DNA of 64,000 nt from Rhexocercosporidium sp. MPI-PUGE-AT-0058 (Eukaryota > Ascomycota > Leotiomycetes > Helotiales). The stretch lies in NCBI GenBank assembly GCA_020746875.1, contig JAGTJL010000013.1, forward strand, positions 1,240,001 to 1,304,000, written 5' to 3'. Of this stretch, positions 1-11,013 are shown piece after piece; position 1 is the stretch's first letter, and each line of letters starts with the position of its first letter. A program made the position numbers and the translations under genes. Under the pieces are notes generated by a model, which was given only the letters and a program-made list of their open reading frames with translations, did not search any database and was not told the origin of the DNA.

Positions 1-3000
1 GGAGGCATTATATTATTATAAATCGGGGTTATGGCTTAGTTATTTTACTTAATATTTAAATACGTTATAATATAATTTAATATTAAAGATTTCTTCGATT
101 TCTTATTTTTTTTGACCCTCGATAACTTCCGGAGGAGGTTTCGGCGTCTCTTAACTTAATAAAGAGTTTCTTAAGTCCTTAAAAAGGAGTTTTAATATAA
201 ATACGTCGTGTATTTAAGAGCTTATAAGTAATTTTAGCTTATAAGAATAGCTTACTTTCTTTAAAATCTTAAAAGGGCTTTCTTATTAATTTATAAGCTT
301 ACGATTAAGACAGTAGCTCTTAAAGTTCTTAATTAATAAAAAGACTTCTTTTCCGACTTCTTAGTCGATAGGCCTTCGTTTTTAGTCCGTTACGCGGGCT
401 ATATAGTCTTAAGCGGCTTATATATTTCCTTTAATAATTTTTTACGCTTATTTTATACGTTAAGCTAGCTTTTTTACGTCGGCGTAATTAAGCTTTTTTA
501 GTAAAGTAATAGCCTTAAACGTCTTCTAGTCTTAATTATTACGTGGTTTTATGCCGAATTTAAGCTAATATAGAGTTATATTAATAAATTCGTAAAGCAG
601 GGATATTTAAGCTTTATTAATTAAAAGTATTAACTTACTTTAATTATTTTAATAGTAAGTAACGAATAGTTTAAGCCTTTAATCGATATAGCGATTTATA
701 ATCTTTATTTATTCGTCCGTCTTCTTATAATAAGCTATAGAAAGCTTAATTTTAACGCTAATAATACGACAGAATTCTTTTTAAAAAGAAAAGACAAATT
801 AAGCGCCGCGGTTAAATATAATCGTTTTTAAAGTGTGTCCGAATCGGTAAATTTATTAAATAAATAGTTAAGTAATGCTACGAGCGTTAATATCTTAATA
901 ATAAGGAATTATAACGGAATCCTTTTCGAGGCGGTTAATAAATATTAAGATTTAATTAAAACCGTATTTATTTTTTAGAAAATCCTTATAATTTATATAT
1001 AAGTATTATATAAGGTATACGGGAATAAGTAAAAGGTATAAGAACTCTTATTACTTAATTTATTTAAAGTAAAAGTATTAATAAGTTCTGTAATTTCTTA
1101 TATACCGGATGTAATCCGAACTTATTCCGAACTAATAATACTTAAGAGCGAGGAGCTAGTAAGTCTTCTTTTTACTTAAATGCGCTATAGACGGCTAATT
1201 ATAAGCCTCTTAAATTAATCTAATATATAGCGAAGTATTCTTTTATATATATAAACGGCCTTTAAAATATAAAAGTCCGTCTGTTATTATATAATCCTTA
1301 AGTAAGGATTTTTATTCTTTTATAAAAGACTCGCGGTTATCTTAATAAAGCTTTTTAATAAAGTTAAATAAAGTTTTAAATAATTTTAGAGTCGAATTAT
1401 TAATAGCGTTTTTTATTTTTAAAAAGAGAAGATAAAGAGAAATAACGTTAATTATAAACTTATCCGTTAATTCCGTATTAATTTTAAGGTTAAGGCAACT
1501 AAGCGTAAGTAAGATTTTAAATCGACTATTTAATTTTACTTTTTCTTAGACTTTTAAATCTTACTTTCTTTAATTAAAAATATTAATCTTTTAATTTTAT
1601 TTACTTAACGTATATATAATCTAGAAATTAAAATTAAATAAGAATTCTATTTATCGAGCTTACTTATTTATAAGGACTTTTATTATTATAAAATACTTTA
1701 AGGATCGGTAGTCCGAATATACTCCGAGTCTAGTCCGAATAAATATAAGTTCAAGACGCTACTTATAAAATAATCTCATAATTATATAAAGTTCTTTATT
1801 ATAAATTTCCTAATTAAGCTTATAGCTATTCAGGATATAAGAATAAAATCCTAAGGGATATTATAATCCGTCAGCGTATTATTAAAAAACTACGCTTATA
1901 ATTATTCTATCGAAAGCGTCGGTTTTTAATCGCGTTAATAAGTCGAGGTTAAAATAATAAATCTTTTATATAATTAATAATTAATTCCGTAATTCTTTAA
2001 AGGCTTTTTTATATTTTTTCGTTTAATTTTAAAGAACCGTAAATTAAATAAGCGTAAAAAAAGGCTTCGCGATGAGTTTAAAGTTGCGAATAAATTATTA
2101 ATAAAAACCGCAGAAATTTAAAAAAGACTTTATTATTATAATAATCTTTAGGTATTTCTAGTTTTATAACGGCTTTACCTTCTTTAAGTTAGCTTCAATT
2201 CCTTTTATAATCATAATATAACTTAAGTATTTAATACGAGTAACGTGGAATTCATACTTCTTAATATCGACTTATAAGCTAGCTTTTATAAGCTGTTTTA
2301 AAACTATTTTAACGTATTCTTTATACTCTTTTATTAATTCCGAATAAATTAAAATATCGTTAAAGTATGCTATACAGAAGTCGTTTAAATAATCCAGTAA
2401 TACGTTATTTATATAGCGTTAATACGTGCTTAATCCGTTATAAAATCTAAAGGGTAATACTTTATATTTATAAGTCCTATACTTAATACGAAAGGTCGTA
2501 TATTTTTCCGACTCGAGGTTTATTCGAATGCAATTAAATACGGCCTGAATATCGAGTTTAATAAATACTTTAGCTTTCGATACGCGGGAGAGGAGCTCGT
2601 CGATTCTCGATATAGAATATGAGTCCTTTCGCGTTAATACATTTAGACGACGGTAATTAATATAAAAACGTAACTTTTTATTACTTTTTTTTATAAAAAA
2701 AACAAAAGAGGCAAAGGGACTTTGACTCGTTTTAATAAATCTTTTATTAAGGTTCTTTAAAAAATATTCTTTTAATACTTTTAACTCCTTTATTAATTAA
2801 CGGTATAAAAGAAAATAAGAATTAAATAATAAAGCCTTTAATTAAATCTTATAATCGTAGTATTAATAAAATAATAAAACGTTTAATTTTATTTTAAAAA
2901 ATACTTTTTTAAGAAGTTAATATTATTTTAAAAGCTTTTCGGCTATAATTTAAAAGGTATTTAGATCCTCTTTTTTATATTTTTTTTTATAAAACTCGGT

Positions 3001-5842
3001 TTACTTTATAAATACTAATTATAAAGAACTTAGTATTTTTACTTTTTATATTAAAATAAAATGCGTTTACGTTAATTTCATAAATAAAAAAGGGAGTTCT
3101 TTACGAAGTTATAATAAGTTCCGGGCGACGGCGTAATCGTAAATAAGGCTTCCTTGCTTTCGGTTTTCCGACCGGCTTTAATAATAAAGGTTCCGGAGCT
3201 GTTTCTGGCTTTTATTCCTTAAAGGGATTCTTTAATAACGTTAATACTTATATATAATTAATAGCGAATTAATAATATCGTCGTCTTTAATTAATTTAGT
3301 TTATAACTAAGTCACGTCAGTTAGTATTTAATTAATAATAGTTAATAATTCTTGCTTTAGCCTTAGTAAGGAGCGATATAATTAATTCTTTCGTTTAGCG
3401 AAGAGTCCGTAAGTATACGGAGGGCTATATAAGACGGTTATTAACTGAATTAAGTTTAACGCAGAAGCGTTTTATTTATTTAACGCTAATTATTATATTT
3501 TAATTTCTTAAGTTAAGTATAATAAAAGGATAATTATATACGCGTTTACCGTTTATTATTAAGTAAAGATGCATATAATAAGAGGCATAGCTTTATACGG
3601 AATTCTGGAAACCACGGATTAAGATAGTATAAAAGAAAGGTAAAATCTTTATTCTTAAGGCCTCCGAAAGGCGCACGGAAAAGGTCCGATTTACGAAGAA
3701 GTAACCGTTTACTTTAATATTTATTAAAGTAAAGAGTATAACGCTACATTTATTTATATTAATAATATAAAAGACTAAGAATTGCTTTCCTTTTATAAGA
3801 GAGTTTAAATTAAGCTTTAATAAATTATATTTACGTAAACTTAAGAAAGAGTCTTTCTTTAAGCCTTCTTGTTTTTCTTTATTTGTCCTCTTAATAACTC
3901 CTTTTACTCTTCTTTTAATTTTACGCCTTCTTTCTCGATTCCTTCGTTTACGAATTAAACTTTAAGGGTCTCGAGGCAGTCGCTTTTATAATAATTAAAT
4001 TTATTATAATTATAATGCTTAACTAAATTGTCGCTTATAAAGGTCTAAGGCTTTAAATATATAAAGCTTTAGCGCGATAAAAAAGGAGTAAATTATTATT
4101 AAGAAATAAAAGAGCGTTAAAATAAAGTAAAGAAAGATTAATAAGCGAAAGTAATTTTTTAAATAAGCGTTTAAGCGAAAGAGGTAGTTTAACCCGAACC
4201 GAACGGCTTTCGGGTCATATTTAAAATACGAGTTAAAATAAAATTTGAATTAAGCATACGATTTCGGCGGTTTTTTAAGTTTAATAAAATAAAATAAGAA
4301 ACTATTTTATTATAATTATTCTCTTAAGTCAACTTAATAATAAAAGTCTTGTCTTATAACTTAAGAGAGAGCTTTTATTATATATAAAAGAACTATTCCG
4401 ACTTAACGACGTTACTTTAAATAATAGCGCTTTAGAATTTTATTTTAAATTTAATAAAGGTCTCTTTAAAATAAAAGTTTATATATAAATCGTAAAAAGT
4501 AAACCGGAACTCGTCCGCTTCGTAGCCGGTTAGGAAGTAAGATTTTAAGAATGTGATTATTTCCTTAATAGTTTTAAAGGAATAAGTTTTCGAAAAGTAT
4601 TAAGATTTTAAGTAAGATTATGCCGTTCTAATAATTAATCCTTAAATAAAAGTATAACGAGCTTTTTTTATTAAATAAAGATTAACGTTAACTTTTAAGC
4701 GGTTTTAAATTAAAGCACGCTATTATTTAAACGAGGGGTTTAAGCTATTATTTAATAAAATAATCTTCTCTATTAATTAAATCTTAAGAGGCCGAAACGA
4801 GCTTAAATGAGCTCCGAGAATAAGAAAGGTATAACTTTTTAACGAACTTTTATTAAATTCTATTAATCGGAGTAAAAGAGAAGTAAGAGTTCGTAAGCGA
4901 CTTTAAAGTAGTTCGGAAGGCTCAAAAGGAATAAGGTCTTCTTTAAGATCGTCGTTAAGTCGTATTAAATTAAGCCGAGGAGTAATAAGGGCTACGAGTA
5001 TAGCTTTAATTTTAATAAGGCTAGATTAGAATTCTTTTTACTTATTTACTTAATTCTTAATTTAATTATTAACGGCTTAAAAGAGTTCTTTTAAAACGTT
5101 AAAGTTATTATAATTTATATTATTTTAAATTTTACTTTTATTTTTTCGGGTAACGACGCTAGTTTTAAGGGGCGAAGCAATAAGTATTTCTAAATTAAGA
5201 GGCGCCCTTAAGGAGGTCGTAGTAGCTAAAGGACTTAATTTAATAAGTTCTCTAGTAATTAATTAAGATATAATAAGTCTTAATAAAAATAAGTACCTGA
5301 CTCGGGGTAGATTCGGGGGGGGTTTCGTACTTAAATAATAAGATTCCGGGTATAATAAAAACACTTTCTTAAAATCTATTTATAGCGGCTTTTATACGAA
5401 GGAAGTTATTTAAAGCGTAATTAATAAAGACTACTTTAGGCGTTATTAATTATAAAGTATTAAATTAAACTTTAATTCTTAATTATTAAGAGATCTTTAA
5501 AATCTTAATTCTTTAAAATATTAATAATTAAATCTTTAATAAAATATTATAAAGTTATTTTTAGCGAAAGTAATCTTTTTATTTAATATAACGATATTAA
5601 TTAAGAAAGTAATATAAGAGGTATATAATAGTACTTTAGCTAAGGCTATCGAGAGTTAATAGGTTTAATATAAAGGAAATAAGAAGATAAAAAAAGAAAG
5701 AGGGAATAAAGGGAGTATGAGTTTATATATATAAGCTCTTCCGAAACCCCTCCGGTACTGGTCCGACTCGGCATGACTTAGTTACTTCTAAACTCCTGGA
5801 TTCCCTGACTCGCTGAGAAGCTCCTAAGTGCACTTATTGTCA
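1..5842 (-). mobile_element. RIP-degraded Ty3/Gypsy LTR retrotransposon (Gypsy-1), 3' part beyond the window edge
   Basis: Conceptual translation of the minus strand, ignoring stops, recovers retroelement domains in 5'-to-3' order. A gag zinc knuckle lies at 3970-4017 (HYNYNKFNYYKSDCLE, a decayed CCHC box). A reverse transcriptase lies at about 2250-2760; it includes FYINYRRLNVLTRKDSYS, then IDELLSRVSKAKVF at 2564-2605, IKLDIQAVFNCIRIN, and YFND at 2357-2368 in place of the catalytic YxDD. An integrase C-terminal segment lies at about 120-365 (EVGKEVFLLIKN then KSYSYKLKLL-like residues). The order gag-RT-IN is that of Ty3/Gypsy elements. Most Gln, Arg and Trp codons have become stops and CpA is nearly absent, as RIP leaves it. 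The RT stretch is nevertheless open for roughly 500 nt. No functional product is expected. The 3' LTR would lie before base 1. Confidence 0.8.
5600..5842 (-). repeat. Candidate 5' LTR / promoter region of Gypsy-1
   Basis: On the minus strand this segment begins with TGACAATAAG at 5842. It contains a less RIP-altered, GC-normal block (5735-5842) followed by a TATATATATAAAC box near 5725, then pyrimidine-rich sequence, and it sits just upstream of the gag side of Gypsy-1. That is where a 5' LTR with its promoter should be. I see no second copy in the window to prove it, because the 3' LTR would be off the left edge. The inner boundary is arbitrary. Confidence 0.35.
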
Positions 5843-6076
5843 TAATTTACTTATATTTAAATTATAAAACTTATTATTAATTTCTTTTAAATTATATTCG
5901 TTTTTAAATAATAGTTTATAAAAAAGTATTTATTAAATATAAAATAAAATAACTTATTTAAACTTAAAAATAAATAATTAATATTATTATTGAATCCGGT
6001 AGCGGTTTACTACGCTATAATAAAAAGCTTTCCGCAGGCAAATAAGCTCGGATAAGCTTTTTTCTTAATTAATAAA
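5843..6076. other. AT-rich filler between Gypsy-1 and the first MITE
   Basis: Very AT-rich sequence with no open frame, no readable protein similarity and no terminal repeat. The last eight bases (6069-6076, TTAATAAA) are the left target-site duplication of the MITE that follows. Confidence 0.6.
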
Positions 6077-6596
6077 GGCCACAGCTAAATCGCCATACGT
6101 GAATAGCTATATAATCATACGCTAATTAAGCGAGCCGAAAATAAAGAATGTATTTATTACTATTAAAATTAATATATATAATTATATATAAAACATATTT
6201 AGCTTTTTTATGCTAGTTCCCGTTATTTAAGAGCATAGCTATTAGCTTTCGCATGCGCTTGGCGAGCAGCAAAACTAATAATAATATCGCTATAATTTAC
6301 TATAAGTAGCGCAGGGCTATAAGGTCTAGGAATAAAAGCTATAATAATAATAAGAGTCGTAATAATAGCAGTACGTTAAAGTATTACTCCTTTCAGCTGT
6401 CTAAATAGCTTCATTTTTTTTTAAATATTTAAGAGTAATTACATAATTATAAATATTTATAATTTACATTAATAGCTCTTATTATATAATATAAATTAAT
6501 ATAATATAATAAGGTTAATAAATAATACCCGCTAAGTTAATAAAATTTTAATATATGGCCATTTAGCTATTCACGTATGGCAATTTAGCTGTGGCC
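6077..6596 (-). mobile_element. hAT-like MITE, family A, copy 1 (520 bp)
   Basis: Both ends carry the family A inverted repeat: GGCCACAGCTAAATCGCC.. at 6077 and its complement ending ..GATTTAGCTGTGGCC-type at 6596 (here CAATTTAGCTGTGGCC). The element is flanked by a perfect 8-bp duplication TTAATAAA (6069-6076 and 6597-6604), the length made by hAT transposases. Its interior is in the opposite orientation to copies 2, 3 and 4: the AAGCGAGCCGAAAATAAAGA side comes first here. It has no coding capacity. It is moderately RIP-altered (for example CAATTT for CGATTT in the right TIR). Confidence 0.85.
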
Positions 6597-7540
6597 TTAA
6601 TAAAAGATCTTTTAGCGAAATTAAATAAGTTAAATAAAAGGAAGTTCATTTTTCCCGGAAACTTATTATTAGATAAAAGAAGAATAAGCGGAACCTACGC
6701 GCATTCGGTGCTCTTACTTAACTTAGCCGAGCATTTAATTACGAATATATATTCTTTTTAGAATTTATCTTATCTTTTATCAGATTTTATTCTGCTAGAT
6801 AATTATAAAGCGATTAATCTAATTAACGATCGCTTAATATTATTAAAAAGATCTTTTATAAAATCTATTCTTAAGGATTTAAATAAATATAAGAGCTCTT
6901 AATTGCTTATTATCAGGCGCGGAACTCGAGTTACAAAAGAATTACTTAAGAGTCCGAATAAAGAATCATTTAATTTTACGCTTCACGACGTTATAATTAT
7001 AAAAAACTTCTATATTAATATCATCTTTGAAGCTCGTCTTTATAAGACTAGACTTTAGTTCTATAATATAAACTGCACTTTAAGATTGAACGAAGAAAGC
7101 TTATTAATTAAGAAATATTATATAATACGATAATTAAAACATAAATAAAACTTCTTTTTTTTAAAAAAAAATATAAGCTACGTTTAATTTACTCTCCGAG
7201 CCTTCGTAATATATTTTTAAACGCTGTATCTGATGGAATTCATAATAAGCAAAGTTTTATAAAAGTTTAAGGAAAATATATTTAAAGAATTAATCTTTAG
7301 CTTTTAAAGAAGTCTAGAAAAGAAGCGTATATATAAAAAAAGTTATTTATAAAAAAAAAAGTAAAACGCCGGCGTAATTAGAAATATAAGTAAAATTAAT
7401 TTTATTAATATTATAAAAGCTTTAGCTTTTTTATATTATAAGTCCGATTCCGTATAAATAAAATAAATAAATATATATATATAATAATTATTCCTTCTTT
7501 TAATAATAGCATCCGCGATACCGATACTTTAATTAATAAT
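6597..7540. other. RIP-degraded sequence; contains copy A of a 240-bp dispersed repeat
   Basis: AT-rich sequence without readable genes. Bases about 7245-7485 are homologous to 16045-16290, listed separately. The first eight bases are the right target-site duplication of MITE copy 1. A faint open reading on the plus strand is shared by both repeat copies, but I cannot assign a family. Confidence 0.5.
7245..7485 (+). repeat. Dispersed repeat, copy A (strongly RIP-altered)
   Basis: Aligns by eye with 16045-16290. Shared anchors are TTTATAAAAGTTTAA, TTTTAAAGAAGTCTA, AACGCCGGCGTAATTA and CCGATTCCGTATAAATA. Where the copies differ, this one usually has T for C or A for G. For example GGCCCCCTTATATTATGGGC in the other copy reads AGCTTTTTTATATTATAAGT here, so RIP hit both strands. 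The pair could be the LTRs of one large element or two fragments of one transposon coding region. Confidence 0.6.
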
Positions 7541-8037
7541 AGCCATAGCTAAATCGCTATACGTTAATAACTAAATGGCCATACGCTAAAATTTTATTAA
7601 CTTAGCGGGTGTCATTTATTAACTTTATTATGCTATACTAATTTATATTATATAATAAGGGCTATTAATATAAATCATAAATATTCATAATTACGTAATT
7701 ACCCTTAAAAATCAAAAAAATAAAAGCTATTTAAATAATTAAAAGGAAAGGGAGTATATATAATATATTATTAATCTATTATTTAAATAATATAATAAAT
7801 GTTATTATAGCTAATAAAGCTATAATTTAAAGAGATATAATTATTAAAATTAAAATATATACTTAAAATATAGAGTTTAAAGTAAATGATTTAAATGAAT
7901 TAATATAAGAGTCAAATATGTTTTACATATAATTATACATGCTAATATTAGTAATAATAAATGCACTCTTTATTTTCGGCTCGCTTAGTTAGCGTATGGC
8001 TATTTAACTATTCACGTATAGCGATTTAGCTATGGCC
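7541..8037 (+). mobile_element. hAT-like MITE, family A, copy 2 (497 bp)
   Basis: The left end AGCCATAGCTAAATCGCTAT and the right end ..GCGATTTAGCTATGGCC are RIP-mutated versions of the family A inverted repeat. The interior is collinear with copies 3 and 4 (TTTTATTAACTTAGCGGGTG near the left end, TTTCGGCTCGCTTAGTTAGC near the right). Flanks TTAATAAT (7533-7540) and TTAAGATT (8038-8045) match at 6 of 8 positions, so the target-site duplication is imperfect, unlike in the other copies. Confidence 0.75.
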
Positions 8038-8206
8038 TTAAGATTTAAGCTATTAAATAAGTCTTTGCAAAGCGGTAACTTTATAATAAAATCTATTAAA
8101 ATCTCGGATTAAAGCCGCGAAGGCCTCGAGAGACTTATTAAAAGTTTATATAACGTATATTATTTCGATTTAATATTTTAATAAATATTATATTTTTTTA
8201 ATATAT

Positions 8207-8350
8207 ATTTTAATATTATCTTTTAATATTATCTTTTAGTATTATCTTTTATTTTATCTTTTAATATTATCTTTTAATATTATCTTTTAATATTATCTTT
8301 TAATATTATCTTTTAATATTATCTTTTAATATTATCTTTTATTTTATCTT
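8207..8350. repeat. 13-bp AT-rich minisatellite, about 11 units
   Basis: The unit ATCTTTTAATATT is repeated head to tail. Most units are identical; one has a G variant (TTTTAGTATTATC), and a shortened unit TTTTATTTTATC occurs once near each end of the array. The array lies inside the RIP-altered island, and its homogeneity suggests it expanded after RIP. Confidence 0.85.
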
Positions 8351-8399
8351 AAAAGTAAGTTCTACGGAAGAGTTACAAAGTCTTTATAATACCGTAATA

Positions 8400-10400
8400 C
8401 TTTATTAATAAGTTATTATAATAAAGTTTTATAATTTTTATTCTTAGTATTAAATTATTTAAAATATAAGCTCTAAAATCTTATCGAAGAAGTCTTAATA
8501 TATTCAAGTTTTATTTTTTATTTAATTAAGATTTAGGTTTATTTATTGCATTTATTATACTTATAGTTTTCATTATTACGTTAAGCGAAAATAATCAAGT
8601 CTCGTAGCGGCTTTATTAATAAAATCAGAGCTATTTAATTTCTAATTATTATTCTTATTTATAATATTAGAATAAGATATTTATAATTATTAATTCCTGA
8701 GATAAGCGGCTAGCTTTTGCTTTTTATATATAATAATATATTTGCGGATAAAGTTATTATTTTAAGTATAATATTTAAAAGATTAAGTTTTATATATTTA
8801 ATTTCTAGAATTCTTTTTTAAGTAACTCGTTCTGGTTTTATTAATATTAAGTCCGGCCTTTTATTAATAAGATCTTAAATAATATTAAATAATTTTCTTA
8901 ATAATATCTTATAATCCTTATTTAAGAATACTTTAATATTAGTTCTTCGATTTTGTAAAGTACTTATAAAAGCTCTTTTTAATTTATTTTAAAATATTAA
9001 TAATTAAATAATATTAATAAAATCTTTAGATTTCTGATAATCTGGCTTCTTATTAAGTTTATTCGCCGAGTTTATAATACTTTTACAGTAATAGATTTTA
9101 AAATCATAAGTAATAAGATATATTATTTATTATACTTATCGACTCTTAAGATATTTCGCTATTATAAAATACTTAAGGTTATTATAATCCGTAAGTACTT
9201 TAATAATATATTAATTGCTTTTAAAGTAATACTTTTATTCTTTGAAATATTTAATAATAATTAAAAGATTTTTATCGTAAATAATATAATTCCGCTTAAT
9301 ATTAATTATTTTACGGGATTAATACGTAACGAGTTTTTAATATCGCTTAAATCTTTTTTCAGAATTAATTTGCTAAAAAAAAATATTAATAATTACAAAT
9401 CCAAAAGCATTAGTTTTAACTTAAATACGCTTCATAAGATCGAGATGCTTTATAATTAATATATTAATAAAAGCTGTTTTTAAATCTTTACAGCTTTTTT
9501 AATTATATTAAAGAATTTAAAGAATCTTTTCCTTAACCTTATTCTTTATACTTTAAAAAGCTTTTATTAAGCTTATAGTTATCTTAAAATATCTTAGTAT
9601 AATTTTATAATAAAAATTCGCGAAACTCAGAAAAACTTAGATATTTTATAAGATTTCGGCTTTAATTATTTTTAAATTAAACGGATTCGCTTTAAGTTCG
9701 CTTAAATACTAGTTAATTTAATTTTAAATCTTAAGAACTCGATTTAATTTACTTTAAACTTATACTTATTAAGTTTAATAAAGAGCTTATACTTACGCAA
9801 CTATTTTATAATAGCTTTAATATACTTATGATATTCTTTTTTATTCTTAAAATAAATTAAAATATTATTAAGATATATAATAATAAAATAGTCGATTAGT
9901 CTCGCTAACGTTTTATTAATATACGCTTGAAACGTAATTAAAACGTTAAATAACTTAAAAAGTATTATTAAATATTTAAAATATTTATATTTTATACAAA
10001 AAATTATTTTCTATTCGTATCCTTTTTTAATTTTAATACGATAATATATATCTTTTAAATTTAAGGCCGTAAATATTATAATTTCGCCGAGACAGTTTAA
10101 CGTTTTATTAATTAAAAGAAAAGGATAGCGATTTTTAATTATTATTTTATTTAATTTTTAATAATTTATATATAAACGTAACTTTTTATCTTTTTTTAAT
10201 ATAAATAATATCGGCGTATTTACGAGATTTTTTAATAAACGAATTTATTTCTTTTATAATAAAATAATAAAGTATTCTTAAAGCGTAACAAATTATAGTT
10301 TGGAAAAGTTATAAAAGAGGCTATATAAAAGTAATACGTTAATATCGATAATATACTCGAATTTAATTTATTCTTTAAAAAAAGCAATTAGCGAATTATT
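8400..10400 (-). mobile_element. RIP-degraded second Ty3/Gypsy retrotransposon (Gypsy-2), pol remnant
   Basis: Minus-strand translation, ignoring stops, gives Gypsy pol motifs. TALNLKDIYYRIKIKKGY lies at about 10011-10070 (the family's TxLDLKDAYHRIRIxxGDE). TFQAYINKTLARLIDYF lies at about 9885-9940. YLNNILIYFKNKKEYHKYIK lies at about 9815-9877 and carries the decayed YxDD box. An RNase H segment LTDYNNLKYFIIAKYLKSR lies at 9139-9196. The order RT then RNase H is correct for Gypsy. It differs from Gypsy-1 in sequence and is more heavily mutated. Integrase should lie around 8400-9100 but I could not read it, and the outer limits are estimates. Confidence 0.7.
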
Positions 10401-10546
10401 ATCGTATATATTTATTATATTTATTATATTTATAAGCTAATCTGAGAGAAGTATCGGTTTAAGAGTCTTTAGCTGAATAGCTAATACTTGCGACGGGTTT
10501 GCGACGCCGGTATTAAAACGAATATCTTACGATTATCTTAAATATT

Positions 10547-11013
10547 AGCTACAGCTAAATCCTTATATGCTAAATTTTTAGTAACTTAGCGAGTGTCATT
10601 TATTAACCTTCCCGCGCCATACTAATTAATATTAAGTAGCAAGGGCCTTTAATATATAATATAAACCTTTATAGTTACGTAATTACTCCTGAAGCAAGAA
10701 TTAAAGAAGTTGAAGCTATTTAAACTTAACTTAATACTATAACGCACCTCTACTACCACCATTTATTATTACTATTATAAATGCTCTTCCCTAAGCTTAT
10801 AGCCCTGCGCCCCCTGCAAGTAATTAGTAGAGTTAAAGTATAAACTCAGGATACAGAGTTTAAAGTAAATGATTTAGTATAAGAAGGCCAGATATATATT
10901 ATACATAATTATATATATTAATTTTAATAGTAATAAATGCATTCTTCATTTTTAGCTCGCTTACTTAATATATAAGGATTTAGCTATTTATATATAAAGA
11001 TTTAGCTGTGGCC
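10547..11013 (+). mobile_element. hAT-like MITE, family A, copy 3 (467 bp)
   Basis: Left end AGCTACAGCTAAATCC and right end ..GATTTAGCTGTGGCC, with a perfect 8-bp duplication TAAATATT at 10539-10546 and 11014-11021. It is shorter than the other copies because the left terminal repeat has lost one of the two AGCTAAAT units, leaving TAAATCCTTATATGCTAAAT. Internal landmarks of the family, including AACTTAGCGAGTGTCATTTA, are present. Confidence 0.85.
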
